From NCBI RefSeq assembly GCF_958979055.1, contig NC_084891.1:27067001-27131000 (forward strand): a stretch of 64,000 nucleotides of DNA, given 5' to 3'. The notes under the pieces were generated by a model. The model was not told where the DNA came from. It did not search any database and was given only the letters and a program-made list of their open reading frames with translations. This DNA is from Alnus glutinosa. Lineage: Eukaryota; Streptophyta; Magnoliopsida; Fagales; Betulaceae. Shown piece by piece: positions 34,401-48,205 of this stretch (position 1 is the first letter of the stretch; each line of letters opens with the position of its first letter). A program made the position numbers and the translations under genes.

Positions 34401-34727
34401 GAAACAAACGGCGCATGAACGGTGTCCCCTTGCCAGCTACATACTCAATGTTAAATTATAGAAACCATTATTAACAAAAGAGAAAGAACAAAAAAAATAT
34501 GTAAAAGCCATTTCGAGGTAAGGAGGATCCCATATAATATAACGTTCTATAAGTCATAAGTGTCATTAATTGAATTTAACTGTTTTGACGTGTTCAAACT
34601 TTAATAATGTATATATTATTACTTCATTTAAAAAATTTAAATGACAAGATAAAATATGCATTATTATATAAACAAAATAAAATTTAAATCATAAAATAAT
34701 TGAGTTTAGGATAGATGTAATTTATCC

Positions 34728-35135
34728 AAGGCTCCGTTTGTTTCGATATAAAATGTTTTTTTTTTTTTTTTTTATAAATATTTTTCGGTGTTTAGTAAGA
34801 CTACAAATTTTGATCAAATCAAAAACATTTTTAGTTGACCAATAATACTTTCTTTAATTTTCGTAAAATTGATTCTCTTATTTAAAACTGTAATCAATAT
34901 TTAGAGTTTGACATTTTCCTTCCTTCATTCTCTCTCTCTCTCTCTCTCTTAGTTCATTATCTACCGCTGCTGGAGATCATCAGAATACGCCTTCAAAGGT
35001 TGCTTGACGTCTTTGATTTTTCATACAAATCAAATGCAAAAATATTTTTTTAATTGAAATAATTTTTCTAATAAATTTATTCACTCAAAATATTTTCCAA
35101 CTAAAAATATTTTAGTTCGATACAAACGGAGCCTT
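34728..35135. repeat. MITE with AAGGCTCCGTTTGT ends
   Basis: The ends are perfect 14-bp inverted repeats, AAGGCTCCGTTTGT and ACAAACGGAGCCTT; similarity continues inward (TTTCGATA and TTCGATAC). It is 408 bp with a (CT)n tract inside and no coding capacity. No exact target duplication is seen. Confidence 0.7.
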
Positions 35136-35710
35136 ATATCTATTACATCGTGATCCCATGAAAAGAAAAAAAGTTGAAAAACTGTCAACACCATTTCATC
35201 CACATTTATGGGGTCCCAATAAAAGGACCATAATGTGTACTGCCCAAATTATGGTCCTTTTATCGATTAGAATCATACTTCACTTCTAGTAGCATAATAT
35301 AATATATTTCTTATATGAACTCATTGTTATGTATATTATAATTAAAAGGTCAATATTATAAAAATATAATCATATTATATATATTATAAATGTTAGGTAC
35401 AAATCTTTATTTTATTTCTTTCTTAAAATAAAATTTATTTTATAAATTTATATAAATATAAATAAAATAAACAAAGATAACAAACCAAAAAATAAAAATA
35501 TCTTCAAACATCTGTACACAAAGTCACATGATATGGTTGAGCACTTCCAAAGTCATTAGATATGATAATTTATGGAGGCAGGCGAATTAATTCAACTATT
35601 GAATGCCTCCAAGTTTGGTCGATAACTTAAACTAGTAACAATTATTTCGGTTACTGATCAAGAACAATTATTTATTTTTGGATGAATCTTAAAAGTTGGG
35701 ACCCCATTTT

Positions 35711-35922
35711 GAATTAAGATCCTCTCAAAAATATATTTATCCGAATTTGACATAATTCAGGTAGGTGATTGTGAGATACCAATTATAGAATTCACCTGAC
35801 CAAATAAAAATTAGGCTGCCCAACCGCTTATTCGGTCAAGTGGGTCTCATAAGTAATCTCTCACAATCACTTACCCGAATTCTTTTAAATTCGGACAGAT
35901 AATTTGAGAGATTCTTAATCCC
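35711..35922. repeat. Palindromic MITE, family E, copy 1
   Basis: The arms (gaattaagatcctctcaaa at the left; tttgagagattcttaatc at the right) run inward through ggtgattgtgagatacc and its complement tctctcacaatcacttaccc. It is about 212 bp, related to the copy at 51245-51452. Confidence 0.65.
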
Positions 35923-37711
35923 TTACTTTTGCCTTTTTTTTGGCCCGTGAAGATGAGAAATGTTTAATTTCATTATTTTGGTTATTTTTTGTTCATTTCA
36001 ATACAAGAAATAAAAATTCAGTATTAAATTTGTGGGTTGGTTAATTTTTGTAAAAAATGCATAAGAAATGAGACAAAATACTTGTAAATTGGTGAGAGGA
36101 GAAGCTGGTTTTCATTTACACCTTTAATGCGTTCTAGGTTCCACAACAAGATTAGGTCAAAATAGCAAAAAAGGACCAGCAAAAATACAAAGGGAAAGCG
36201 AAGATTCGCAGAAGCCTCTAAATACACCTTCCCCCTTTTCCTAAACTGCAGACAAAAAAGTACACGAAATTAGTGATGCTTCGCTGCCACCGACTTGACT
36301 TCTATTGGCTCTTGAAAAAGATTAATGAATGAACGTGTATCATGATTTTAATTTTAATTTTTTTTAAAATTTTAATTTTTTTGTATTTTTAATGTGAATT
36401 TTATAAATTTAATGGTTGATTTGCAATATAGATGGACAGCATATGAATAAGGAATAAAAAATAGGTGTATCATCTCTCTTTTTTATTTATTTTGTCAATA
36501 TTTTGAGTTGTTGGTTAAAATAAAAAAATAAAAAAATATTAACAAACAACTCAAAACACAAAAAAAAAAAAATCACTTTTGTTTTACATCATAATATTTT
36601 TGCAAATCATTAAAAAAATAAAATAAAAACTCCAGAAAACAAATTAAGAGACATACCCAAAAACATAAATAAACAATACCCTAATTTTGTAGATGAATAT
36701 CAACAAAAAGCACAACCTAAGGCCATGTTTAGGTAAACAATTTTTTATTATTATTTTTGAAAAAATTATTTGGGTGAAATTTTTAAATTCAAAGTCTACT
36801 CAAGTTTTTTTCAACTTTTTTTCAATCTTGTCTCAAATTTTTTAAACCATCTAAACATAATTTAAAAAAATAAATTTTTTTAATATTTGTAATTTTAAAT
36901 ATAATAAAAAATAATAAAGTACAATAAAAAAAATCACACACACAAACGAGCCGTAAGTTGTCATGACAGCTAAAATAAAGGTGCTTGCTAGTCCTTGGCA
37001 AACAAATTTCTACCCACATGTTTTGACAAGTATTCAAGGACAATTTAGGAGTAAGGTGTACTCAACATAGGTACCCTATGTCTTCATTGAGAGCAAAAGA
37101 GTGTGAATGAAGGAAGCAAAGCAAATAAAGCAATAGAAAAAGACCCGAAGTTTGCTCTACAAGCAATGGACTGCGGTCGAAGACCCCACAAAAATCGAGC
37201 AATGGTCTGCTGCCAAGCCAGCTTGACTGCGTTTCGAACAAGAATTGTAGGAGATCTCAAGAACGATAATGCCAAGGATAAATAATTTAAAATTTTTTTA
37301 GATCTTTTAAAAAAATTTACTATTTGTTGAGATGGTGTTAAACAAAAATATTAGCGACGGATTAAGGCTTTAATCACATCTTGACACGTGTTAATAAGTT
37401 ATAAAAGAGTTGTAAGTGTATTATTTCTCAATAAATTAAGATATATACTTGAGAGTAGATAATGTATACTATGCATATCAATTAGTGCAAATATAGTTTA
37501 GGATTTGTCGACATGTAACTCTCCGATTGCACCAAGAAATAATGAAAGAAATGAAAATATTAAATTTCATAGATTTAATAATGTATATGTTGCAATGTTA
37601 TTAGAAAACCTCAAAGCTGTTTAAGGCGGGAGCAAACTTATATTAGGCACTGTCTTGCTGACGATAATGATATAATATATATATATTTTGACATGTCCAC
37701 ATAAGAAGGAG

Positions 37712-37778
37712 GATGGTGATTCATACTAGTGACCTCCGTTTTATAAGACGTGGTCTTCAGCCGATTGAGCTATCATTT
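37712..37778 (-). repeat. tRNA-related SINE-type fragment
   Basis: On the minus strand, TAGCTCAATCGGCTGAAGAC resembles a tRNA A box with D-arm, and GTCACTAGTATGAATCACC a degenerate B box. The spacing suits an RNA polymerase III promoter, and the wording is like plant tRNA-derived SINEs. It is not a functional tRNA: there is no clean acceptor stem. Confidence 0.4.
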
Positions 37779-38706
37779 AAGAACACGATATAAAATAAAT
37801 AGTTGCGCTTGTATTCACTTGTAAACTCTACACCCCCTATTATAGTAATTATTATTAAGGCATGCCCTCGAAATTAGATTATTTTATTATTGTCACATGC
37901 AATTAACATATTCTAGAGCAGTCTAATAATTAATTAGGTTAAATCATCGAAACCAAACATATAATTTATCCATAATTCCCCCTTCAAAAAAATAAAAAGA
38001 AAAGAGAGAGAGAGGGAGAGAGAAGTCATTCATCCAATAAGGAAGGGATTAAAAAAAGGGATGGAATCATGGAAGGCATGTGGCATGGCACATGGTACCG
38101 ACCCTCGGCCATGGGTTAGATTGGGACACCGATGGTAACACACGATAATGTTTTGTCATATGTGAGAATTACAAATCGAGAGGAAATGATTGATGCCATG
38201 GGAGGAATCACAGATGCAAACAAAGCGAAAGGGTACAATATGCATAGTGGGTGCCCGATTAGGTTAAGCTTTTCTTATATATAAGAGACCCTAATAGCTT
38301 CTGACTTTAGATTGTTCCCTTAATATGATTATTGAAATCATTACCTAATTCTTCAACTACTAAGCTTTTAGAATATTAAGACTTGTTTGGTAAAGTTCAA
38401 ATTTTAGATTGAGATTCGGTACAATACATTTTTATTCGAATCGTAACAAACAAATAATAACAAAAAAAGAAAAAAATGTAGCTATCGAGCTGGTCGAACT
38501 AACCCTTTGTGTATTAGCCACCGAGTGGTTAGACTACCTTTAAATAGACATTAAGTGCGATTTGATTACTCCAAACCGACCATTGAGTATTGGCTAAATC
38601 ACTCCCGTAACCAAATGATTGATTCGGCCGACCCAAAACTACCCATTAGAGCTGACTTAATCACCCAAAATGAGTAGTTTGGTTACCCCAAGATACCATT
38701 ATTTAT

Positions 38707-38732
38707 TTCTTTTCTTTTCTTTTCTTTTCTTC
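38707..38732. repeat. (TTTTC)n short repeat
   Basis: About five tandem TTTTC/TTTCT units in a T-rich stretch. Confidence 0.7.
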
Positions 38733-39784
38733 TCTCTTTATTATTTTTTTTAAAAAAATTTGATGTCATGATTTGCACAGCTTATTTGAAATGAAATCCC
38801 AAATAAAATGCATTGCATTTGCACCTCACTAGGTATTGGACAAAATCTCCATTATTCAATTTTAAGTTTTTAATAAGTTACTTTAAAAAAGAGAATTGTT
38901 GCAAGTTCTCAATTTCATGCTTTCAAGTGCATATATATTTCATGAGGTGGCAATGAAAATTATCATTAAATTTAAAACTCAATAATAAGTTATTCAAAAT
39001 CTAATGATGATTTTTAATGTCACATAAGAGATTATGAACTTAAAAACGTGAAGTTTTTTTAAAGTTTAATTTTAATTTTAATTTTTTTTTATCAATATGA
39101 GAGGGGGAAAAAGAAAAATTACAGCGGGATAAATAACAAAATACAAAACAGGAATGGGTAAAATAAAAATGACCCAACTCATTTCTCGAGAACTAAAGTG
39201 TCAAACCAAGTCTAATAGAGGTTTACAAGGGGCGTAACTGTGTGTTGCTTTTGGGGGGGTTAATGTCTCTCGAATATTTTAAAATTGCCCATCAAATTTT
39301 TATTTTTTAAAATTTTGTACCCCACCATTAAAAGTATCTTGTTCCGCCCCTATTTACAAATCAGGTCTTGAAAAAGCCACGTCTGGAGACCGCTGAACTC
39401 CACTAAAAATGTGGGGTAGAAATGTTATATATAGCATTTCCATTGGGGAAAAATGGGACAACTCACGACAACAAGAGGCCATAGTCTTTCTTTTTTATTT
39501 TTAATATTATAAAATAAAATGATTTTTATTTTTTTTTTAAAAAAAGAGTTTAAAATAACAGAAGTGTACTTGTTGTGAGCTGACAATATGAAATTTAAAA
39601 TAGCAGGAAGCAGAGAAGTACAACGATTGCCTCTGCTGCAGTCTGCAGAGTAGCAGTGATAGTAGTAGATCAGAAGCTCAGAGCTTCTCTCCAACTCTAG
39701 TCCCCACAAACATTTCGCCGTTAAGGAGCTGCATTTTCGAATTTCCCTCCTCACTGTTGGAGAGAGAGAGGGGGAGAGAAAGAC

Positions 39785-42700
39785 ATGGGAACTTGCTCGG
39801 TTTCCAAGCTCCTAATCTTGCTCTTCACGGCCTTGTTTCTTGGTTCTGAGCTGATCCAGTGCAGTGTCACCTACGATAAGAAGGCTATCATCATCAATGG
39901 CCAAAGGAGAATCCTCATCTCCGGCTCCATTCACTATCCCAGAAGCACTCCTGAAGTATGTAATCTTTTCTTTGACTTTCATCTAAAAAAGGTGGTTAAT
40001 TTGTGGATATTTGTGACATTTGGGTGTTTTTGTGAACTGGGTTTTGGTGTAGATGTGGGAGGACCTTATTCAGAAGGCCAAAGATGGAGGCTTGGATGTC
40101 ATTGACACCTATGTGTTTTGGAATGCTCATGAACCTTCTCGTGGCAATGTACTATTCTATTTTATTTTGGTTCCTTGCTTCTCTTTTACACTTATTTCGT
40201 AGTTCTAAGCTTATTTTGCCTTTTTCTGAAAACTGGTTTTTAGTATAATTTTGAGGGGAGGTACGATCTGGTGCGGTTCATCAAGACAGTGCAGAAAGTA
40301 GGGCTCTATGCTCATCTCCGCATTGGACCGTATGTTTGTGCAGAGTGGAACTTCGGGTACCTATTAACTTCCATACATTTTTTTTTTTTGGCTAGATCTA
40401 CATGTCTTCTGTTTTATGGCAGAGTAAATGCTTGGTATGAGAATTTTAAATCTTTCTCTCTATTCAGTTTGTGTGAGTGTTGGATTTGACTGTGACAGGG
40501 GATTTCCTGTTTGGTTGAAGTATGTTCCTGGTATCAGCTTCAGAACAGACAATGAGCCTTTCAAGGTTTTTCTTCCTCTACTTGCCTTTTGTTTCATGAA
40601 TATTGAGGTGTTATGTGATCTGTCAATTTGATGGGAAAAATGGTAGGAAGTAATAATTATAATGCTGATGTTGGTTTAATAGTTAACACTATCAATGTTT
40701 TGTCTCGAAGGTGGCTATGCAAGGTTTCACCCAGAAGATTGTCCAGATGATGAAGAATGAAAGACTATTTGCATCACAAGGCGGTCCCATCATCCTTTCT
40801 CAGGTATTGGTCCTTGATGCATGACCTTGTAAAGTTATGGTCCTGTAATTATGTTTTGCTGGAGATCGAGGTATGTGTGGTAGGCAGTAGCAATTTTTGA
40901 GTTTTTTATAAATTGAGAAAGAAAATTATATGCCAAGAATGGATTTGGCTCTCATAAGTCATGACAGTGGATGGTTCTTGTATGAACTGATTCACGTTAT
41001 ATTTGTTTCCTTGATTGCTTAGATTGAGAATGAATATGGCCCGGAGAGTAAAGGATTTGGAGCTGCTGGTCACACATACATAAATTGGGCTGCAAAAATG
41101 GCTGTTGGATTGAATACCGGAGTCCCATGGGTGATGTGCAAGGAAGACGATGCTCCAGACCCTGTGGTGAGTTATCTCATTCTCTTTTAAGTACGAGACT
41201 TACCTTGGTCTTCCATGATACTTAAAATTTGGCTTTAGTTTTAGATATTATAATGGTGTCAAGATAAGAACCCTTTCTTGAATTTTAACTTTCAGTTAAT
41301 GTTCTTGCTTAATAGATTTCTTTTAGCTTCATTTGGAAATTATGAGTTATGTCTCTCCATATCTTGAAAACAGATAAACACATGTAACGGTTTTTACTGT
41401 GATGGTTTCTCTCCCAACAAGCCTTACAAGCCTACCATGTGGACCGAGGCTTGGAGTGGCTGGTAAGTATGTCTCTTCACCAGTACCTTTGAAGATGATT
41501 ATATGAACGATACTCCTCTGATTTGGCTATCTCCCCACCATAATGATTAGGTTCACAGAATTTGGTGGCACACTTTATCAGCGACCAGTTCAAGATTTGG
41601 CATTTTCAGTGGCTCGCTTCATACAAAAGGGTGGCTCATATATTAATTACTACATGGTTTGTTATCTTGCATGATCCAGTTATTTGTTTCAAAAAGGTCT
41701 TACTTTGCCTGTCATTGAATTTGAGGTTTCAATTTATGGCATTTGACCTCTGACAGTATCATGGAGGAACCAACTTTGGACGCACTGCTGGCGGTCCGTT
41801 TGTTACAACAAGTTATGACTATGATGCTCCAATTGATGAATATGGTGAGAAAGCTAAGCTCATACTCATTGCCACAAAAATTCTCAAGATTTTGGGATGC
41901 TCTAATGTATTCACCATTTAGGCATGCCTAACCAGAAACTTTAAGTTATGATTCACCGATCTATGAATTTTGTTAGTGATTTGTGGAGTTCTAGAATTGC
42001 TCCTAATGGAGTAATTCTTTTCATATTCTCCCTAATACACAAATGTTTTCTGCACTCAAATTCATTCTAAACTTCCAGGTGAATATATTGCCACCTCTTG
42101 CCAAACCTTCTGACAATACTTCCCGATTTTATCCTGCTTTGAGTTCAATACTATAGATCCTGATTTTGTCTCTAAAAGAATAGCATTTTCGCAATATTAG
42201 TTTATATTTTGAACTCCTAGTCACAGCTAACCACTTCACACTGTTTAGGTCTGATCAGGCAACCTAAATATGGTCACTTGAAGGAGCTTCATCGAGCTAT
42301 TAAGCTGTGTGAACATTCTTTAGTTTCTTCAGATCCTGTTGTTACGTCATTAGGAACCTATGAGCAGGTTAGCCTTTTCTTTATTGATCCTTGTTTTCTT
42401 AGTTAAACAACACAAATCAAGACTAATTTTGACAATGGGATTGCTTTACTCAATTATGGCCATCTTCCAGGCTCATGTATTCTCTTCAGGACCAGGACGG
42501 TGTGCAGCTTTCCTTGCAAACTACCACGCAAAATCTGCTGCTAGGGTGATATTCAATAACATGCACTACAATCTGCCTCCTTGGTCAATTAGCATCCTTC
42601 CTGACTGCAGAAACGTTGTATTTAACACTGCTAGGGTAAGTACTGTTCTAGTTTCATCCCAATCCATGTCAGAAGGAAAAGCAACTCATGGCCAAGTAGC

Positions 42701-45208
42701 TTGTTTATGCATTGTTCTTTTGGACCAAGTACTGATACAAATCTCCTGTCCACAAAAAGGTGGGAATTCAAACTTCACAGATGCAAATGTTGCCTACCGA
42801 TTCCCAATTGTTCTCGTGGGAGACCTACAATGAAGATATTTCTTCTCTGGATGATCGTTCAACAATGACAGTTGGACTCTTGGAGCAAATAAATGTTACC
42901 AGAGATACTACTGACTATCTATGGTACATGACCAGGTGAGCTGCTAGATTGTGTAATTCTTGAATGGCTATCTCCTAATTTGTCAATTAGTAGATTAATG
43001 GGTCTCAAATTGTTCACTTTCATTACTATAGATTGGTAGTGTAACGCAATGAGCAAGGAATCTTCTGGGAAATAGAGGGTTAGATTGGGGAGAGAGGAGA
43101 AATGGAAGATGGCTCAATCATTGTGGGGCTTGCAGAACCCATCTTTATGTTAAATGCTTCCTGAATCTTTCTGCACTAATAACGTAAAAACTCCATTAAC
43201 TTGTACACTGGAAAGAGATACATCTGGAGGGGACGTGTTCTCACCCATGATAGATCTATTTTGGAATTTTTTTTTTTTTTGTATTAAAATATTTGGAAAT
43301 GTTTTTGTGACTTTCTGGTTTGGATGTCATTTCAGTGTTGACATTAATCCATTGGAATCATTTCTGCGAGGAGGACAAAAGCCCACTCTTAGTGTGCAGT
43401 CAACCGGCCATGGTGTTCACATCTTCATCAATGGGCAATATTCAGGTATGTTGAATTTAACTTTCCTTAGTAATTGAGTAGAAATTGTCATTTGCTTGTG
43501 GATTATCATGTGAAATTTAGTACCTCTTGCGTCTCACACCAGAAAACTGAGATCCAATAATAGTTATAAACTTGTTATTATAGGGTCTGCCTTTGGAACC
43601 AGGGAGCAGCGGCAATTCACATTTACTGGACCAGTCAACCTGCATGCCGGAACAAACAGAATTGCACTACTCAGTATAGCTGTGGGATTACCGGTTAGTG
43701 CCATGACTTTGTCTGAATGCAACTCTGGCAGTTAAGTCATTTGTGAAACTGCAACTGTAACTGGCCCATACTCCTATGCTATGGGTCCTCTAGCATAAGC
43801 CATTAAGTTATTCAGGTACTGACTACTAAAAATTTGTGTTGAAGAACGTTGGATTCCGTTATGAGACATGGAAGACGGGAATCCTTGGTCCAGTTTTGCT
43901 CAATGGCCTTGACAAGGGAATAAAAGACGTATCATGGCAGAAATGGTCCTACCAGGTCAGGCAAAGCACTTATGTATACACACTCACACAAGATCATCTT
44001 ATTTCTGTATGTTTCATCATTGTCATACATCCCAAAAGTTTTTTCTCACAGTATCTTCTGTACATAGGTTGGCCTAAAAGGAGAGGCGATGAATTTGGTC
44101 TCTCCTAATGGAGCCTCATCTGTTGATTGGATCCGAGTATCTGCAGCTACTCAAAGCCAGCGTCCTTTGACATGGTATAAGGTAAGGAAACTTCGAGAAA
44201 ACAAAAGATAGAGGAAGTCAGATATTAGTATCAAAGACAAGTTCAGGCTTTAGAGGCTAAATTGCTTGATACCTGCAGGCTTATATCAATGCACCTATAG
44301 GAGATGAGCCATTGGCTTTAGACATGCGGAGTATGGGAAAGGGTCAAGTGTGGATCAATGGACAGAGCATAGGAAGATATTGGATGGCCTATGCAAAGGG
44401 CAGTTGCAATACTTGTAGCTACTCTGGGACATTCAGGCCTGGAAAGTGCCAATTTGGTTGTGGGCAACCAACCCAAAGATGGTATTATAATGTTACTCTC
44501 TAAAAGACAAATTTTAGCATAGCAATTATATTTTTAGACATTCCATCAAAGATGGCAATTGAGGCAAAAGGCAAGCTGAGCTTTGGTTTATCAACATTCC
44601 ATCGTACTTGTTTATCTTACATTATGTATCTTTCAGGTATCATGTTCCAAGGTCCTGGTTAACGCCAACAAGAAATTTGTTGGTAGTTTTTGAGGAACTT
44701 GGTGGGGATGTATCAAAGATTTCTCTTGTGCGGAGATCCGTGAAAAGTGTTTGTGCTGATGCATATGAGAACCACCCGACAGTTGCGAACTTCAGTGTTG
44801 AGGGCCATGGTGAATCAAATATACTTCAGCAGTCCAACGTTCATCTGCGGTGTGCAGCAGGGCAGTCAATATCAACTATTGAGTTTGCAAGTTTCGGAAC
44901 TCCTTCCGGAACTTGTGGAAGTTTCCAAAAGGGAACTTGCCATGCACCAAACTCTCTTGAAGTTGTAGAGAAGGCACTTCCTCAACTACAAACTTGCAAA
45001 TATGGATTTCATCCGTTAAAACTATTATATTAACGTCTCTTTTACATTTCATGTTTCACAGAAATGCATTGGGCGGGAGAGCTGCTTGGTTACCATATCA
45101 AACACTAACTTTGGGACGGATCCATGTCCTAACATGTTGAAGCGATTATCAGTTGAAGCTACTTGTTCTTCAGCGGGTACAACCACCCAAACCAACTCAA
45201 GGAAATGA
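39785..45208 (+). CDS. BGAL: Beta-galactosidase (GH35) with C-terminal SUEL lectin domain
   Basis: Nineteen exons: 39785-39955, 40053-40148, 40244-40356, 40499-40565, 40711-40803, 41023-41166, 41374-41462, 41551-41656, 41757-41844, 42249-42367, 42471-42635, 42760-42935, 43336-43445, 43584-43693, 43845-43955, 44068-44181, 44279-44481, 44637-44973 and 45062-45208. They join to 852 residues, the length of BGAL1/BGAL3-type enzymes. A signal peptide (1-26) sends it to the cell wall, where the family trims terminal beta-galactosyl residues from pectin and arabinogalactan side chains. The GH35 signature [14 protein letters not shown] holds the acid/base Glu (E184), and WTEAWSGW the nucleophile (E253). 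The SUEL galactose-binding domain is about 759-839 with its Cys pattern intact. All introns are GT-AG except the last, best read as GC-AG (AAG-GCACTT at 44974), because a GT alternative would delete 3-4 residues. Neighbours are unrelated in function. Confidence 0.95.
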
Positions 45209-48205
45209 GACACTGTAAAAGGAGGTAGAAACTTCCGGATGTAATCATCATTAACTGCATGTGATGGCATGGTGTGAACTGTATGTGAAGCAAGTGATGA
45301 AAAGAAAGAACGAAAGAACATTCAGCATCGTCAATAGATTGCTCGTCGTCAAGTTTTAGAACGTGTAGTTAAGGGTATCTCATCTAGGCAATTACAATGT
45401 TCTCCTTTCCTGGAAAATATGCTTCTGCAAGTGATTTCTAGTGGATGGCAAGTGCTCTTTGCTTGAAGGTTCAATAAGGGGTTGAGCTCCAAAAATGATT
45501 CAATATAAAAATTACTGAAGGGCTGAAGAAAGAACTAGTTAAGCACAGGTGGCACTGCTTAATGGGAAAATAGGTGCTTGTAGAGTTATAATTGTGTAAA
45601 GATTGAACTGAAGCTACATTCTAAATTACCGTCATTGCCGTATTGACGTGTTCACTTAATGTGTGATACTAATGGTGCGTTTGGTTCGTAGTGATATTCA
45701 ATATTCGAACCGGGTTTTTATTCAAAAACCCATACCCGGATCAAAGTTGAATAAAACCCATGGGTCACTTGAATAAAGTTTGAATAGTTTGAATAAACCC
45801 ATTATATATATTTTTTAATTATTTTTTACCATACCAATCATTATACACAACTTTTCATACAATCCAATCATTTCTAATCATTTTATACTATTATAAAACA
45901 CTTTTTTAAAACCCATCATATATTTTTTATTATTATTTTTTACCATACCAATCATTATACACAACTTTTCATACAATCCAATCATTTCCAATCACTTTAT
46001 ACTATTATAAAACACTTTTTTCCAATCTTCCAAATTCAACACCCAAACACATATTCAAAAGAATCTAAATTATATTCAACATCCAAACACATTTTCATTG
46101 CCTTAAAATCCGTGATCAGATTATGAATATTATTCTACTTTACAAGATTCTCAGTGCTAGAATCCAAAAACTGGTCGACACTATCTTCTACTTGTTAGTA
46201 AAACATTCCCTTTTTATTTGCTCCTCCCTACTTCAATGCAAAGTGGGAAAATTGCTCATTGCTCATTTGACAGTTAGCTTCTACAACAACCTCTCATCTA
46301 ACATGTTCTCTTAAACTAATATTGTTAAAATATTAATGAGAAAAATATAAAAAAGTTCTATGAACTAACAATTGATTTTAGAATAGGTCCCTGATCTAAC
46401 AATTTGTGAAATTGGAAGTATGTTTTCTAATAAAATAAAGGGGGAAACACAATTTACCCCTCCAAAGTATCATTATTTTGGCATTTTAGCCTTCAAAATT
46501 TAAAAAGTGAAACTCGAACCTCACAAACCATTGAATTATGACAATTTAACCCATATGTTTGGATGGAATATAAGTCTATTTTTTGGCCCCGAAACTCTCA
46601 AAAATGTCATAGTGTTAGAAAAACTAAAAAAAAATGAGGGAAATTTTATTTAACTCTCTTGAACTTTCTTTCACTTTTGCAATCACTCTCAAAGGCAAAA
46701 AAAACTCCAAATTTAGTGCATCCAACTTTAAAAAATTTGTAATATCACCTTTCTTGTTAGGATTTGGAGTAGAAAAATAAAAAAATAATAAAAATAATAA
46801 TTAAAAAAAAAAGATAGAAAGAGAAAAATTTGAAGGTGGTCCTTTGGCCAAATAGTGGTGGCAGGCCATTTCTAGCGCTTGTTCCATTTTATAGCGTGCA
46901 AACCTATGGGGTAAGGGGAGTCACTTTCTTGTCCCATATCTTTCACTTTTTTTCTTGGCAGGTTTTGGCCTAATATATTACCCACCGCCCAAGAAAACGG
47001 AATTACGTGGTCCAGCATCTCACAAACTTGGAGGATGACAAAGGACGAGGTGGGGTTTCCAAGGAGAGGCTCCTTCCTTTGGGGGGGGAAAGTTGTGTTT
47101 TTTAATCATCTTCAAGGATTGGGGAAGAAAAAGAAGGTGGGCGCACCAGGATATGAAGGCCTACGGTCCTACCCTAAAGCTTCGACAAAGTTATGGCCAA
47201 ATGGTAGCAAGATAAGCAGACTAATGGATGCTTAACATTTTGGTAAAGTGATTGTGCCGATCAAGTAAGGTTCCTTAACATTTATCCTCTGACACCCAAA
47301 GAGACGAAAAAAATTGGTGCCAGTAGGGTTATGAAAGCTTTCGATTTGCTGGCCCTTGCCATCCCTTCCTCGAAGCCTTTTCTTCTTTTCATTCATTTCC
47401 ACCTCTTTTGGATGACATTAGAATATTAGCTATCCACTTAACAAAGACTTGTGATGGAAAGAGAAAAAAGAAGTGGGGGCAATCATTATTAACTTCCAGT
47501 TTCTGAGAAATAAGATGTTCTGTCATTTTACAGTGCTTGAGGCCCCAAGAGATCTCTGCTCCAAGGGTGACATTTTCCAGCCAGCTATATGGTAAAATGA
47601 GATACAAATATACAATGGCGTTGAGATTGATTTTATAGATGACAGGATTAGAACACAGCTTCTATGCCTAAAGCTGGCCGAAAGAGGTCTGGATAGAGAT
47701 CTCCAGGGCAACAAATGTGAGAGAATCCAAGCAAATTTTGGATTTTCCCCCCATTTGTTTGGATAGGTAGGCCTTATAAGAATTCTCACACTTGCTGCTC
47801 GGATTACTAGCAATTCGAACAACAAATTGCTGGAAATCTTGATCAGACTGAAATATGGTTCTACTCCTACATCTTTGTCATAACAACTGTGCAAGCTATG
47901 GTGTTCAACCATTATATTTATATTTAGCTACTCATTTGAAGGCCCAACCAACCGAATGAGGACAAAAAAAAAAGAGCTTAAGATATGAACATTGCACCAA
48001 AAGCATCCTAGATTACTTCAAATCTCTTAAACCAATAAGGGAAATGAGTAACATGTAGCCCAACAGACAAGCACATATATGTGAGCTACGCAGCCTACGC
48101 ACACATACTGCGGATCTTCCACAAGACCCATAACCACACTTTGTTCGCCCAACAAGAACAAACTACAAATTAGTATTGAGGTTCATATATCCTCTACATT
48201 ACAAA
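45209..48205. other. Spacer between beta-galactosidase and thioredoxin genes
   Basis: No gene is recognised. The first part is the beta-galactosidase 3' untranslated region. A MITE-like segment with a 114-bp tandem duplication lies at 45672-46100. An A/T-rich repeat starting ggggaaacacaatttacccc occurs at about 46440. The rest to 47900 has only short frames with no known family; the stretch before 48206 is the thioredoxin 3' side. Confidence 0.5.
45672..46100. repeat. MITE-like repeat with a 114-bp tandem duplication
   Basis: Two consecutive copies (45795-45908 and 45909-46022) run from aaacccat through ccatcattatacacaactt-type sequence to aaaacactttttt and differ at only a few positions. 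The outer ends, ggtgcgtttggtt and ccaaacacat, are roughly inverted, as in small hAT-like MITEs. The target duplication is not clear. Confidence 0.55.

Larger units (their letters stand above)
31641..34727. other. AT-rich repeat spacer
   Basis: No gene is recognised. It contains MITE D copy 2, a 52-bp poly-A run, and a possible retroposon at 33710-34400, each listed separately. Confidence 0.5.
35136..39784. other. Spacer upstream of the beta-galactosidase gene
   Basis: No gene is recognised in 4.6 kb. It holds a palindromic MITE (35711-35922), a tRNA-related fragment (37712-37778) and a TTTTC repeat (38707-38732). A moderately GC-rich patch at about 37085-37285 has short open frames on both strands but no family I know. 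The last 400 bases are the gene's promoter side, with a TATA-like tatatata at 39427 and a (GA)n leader before the start codon. Confidence 0.5.

Noticed and set aside
37712-37778. A tRNA gene on the minus strand
   Set aside because: A- and B-box-like motifs exist but the acceptor stem does not pair and the B box is degenerate; kept only as a SINE-type fragment.
47035-47235. Open frame of 66 codons in the spacer after the beta-galactosidase gene
   Set aside because: No recognisable domain, no splice partners, low-complexity flanks.
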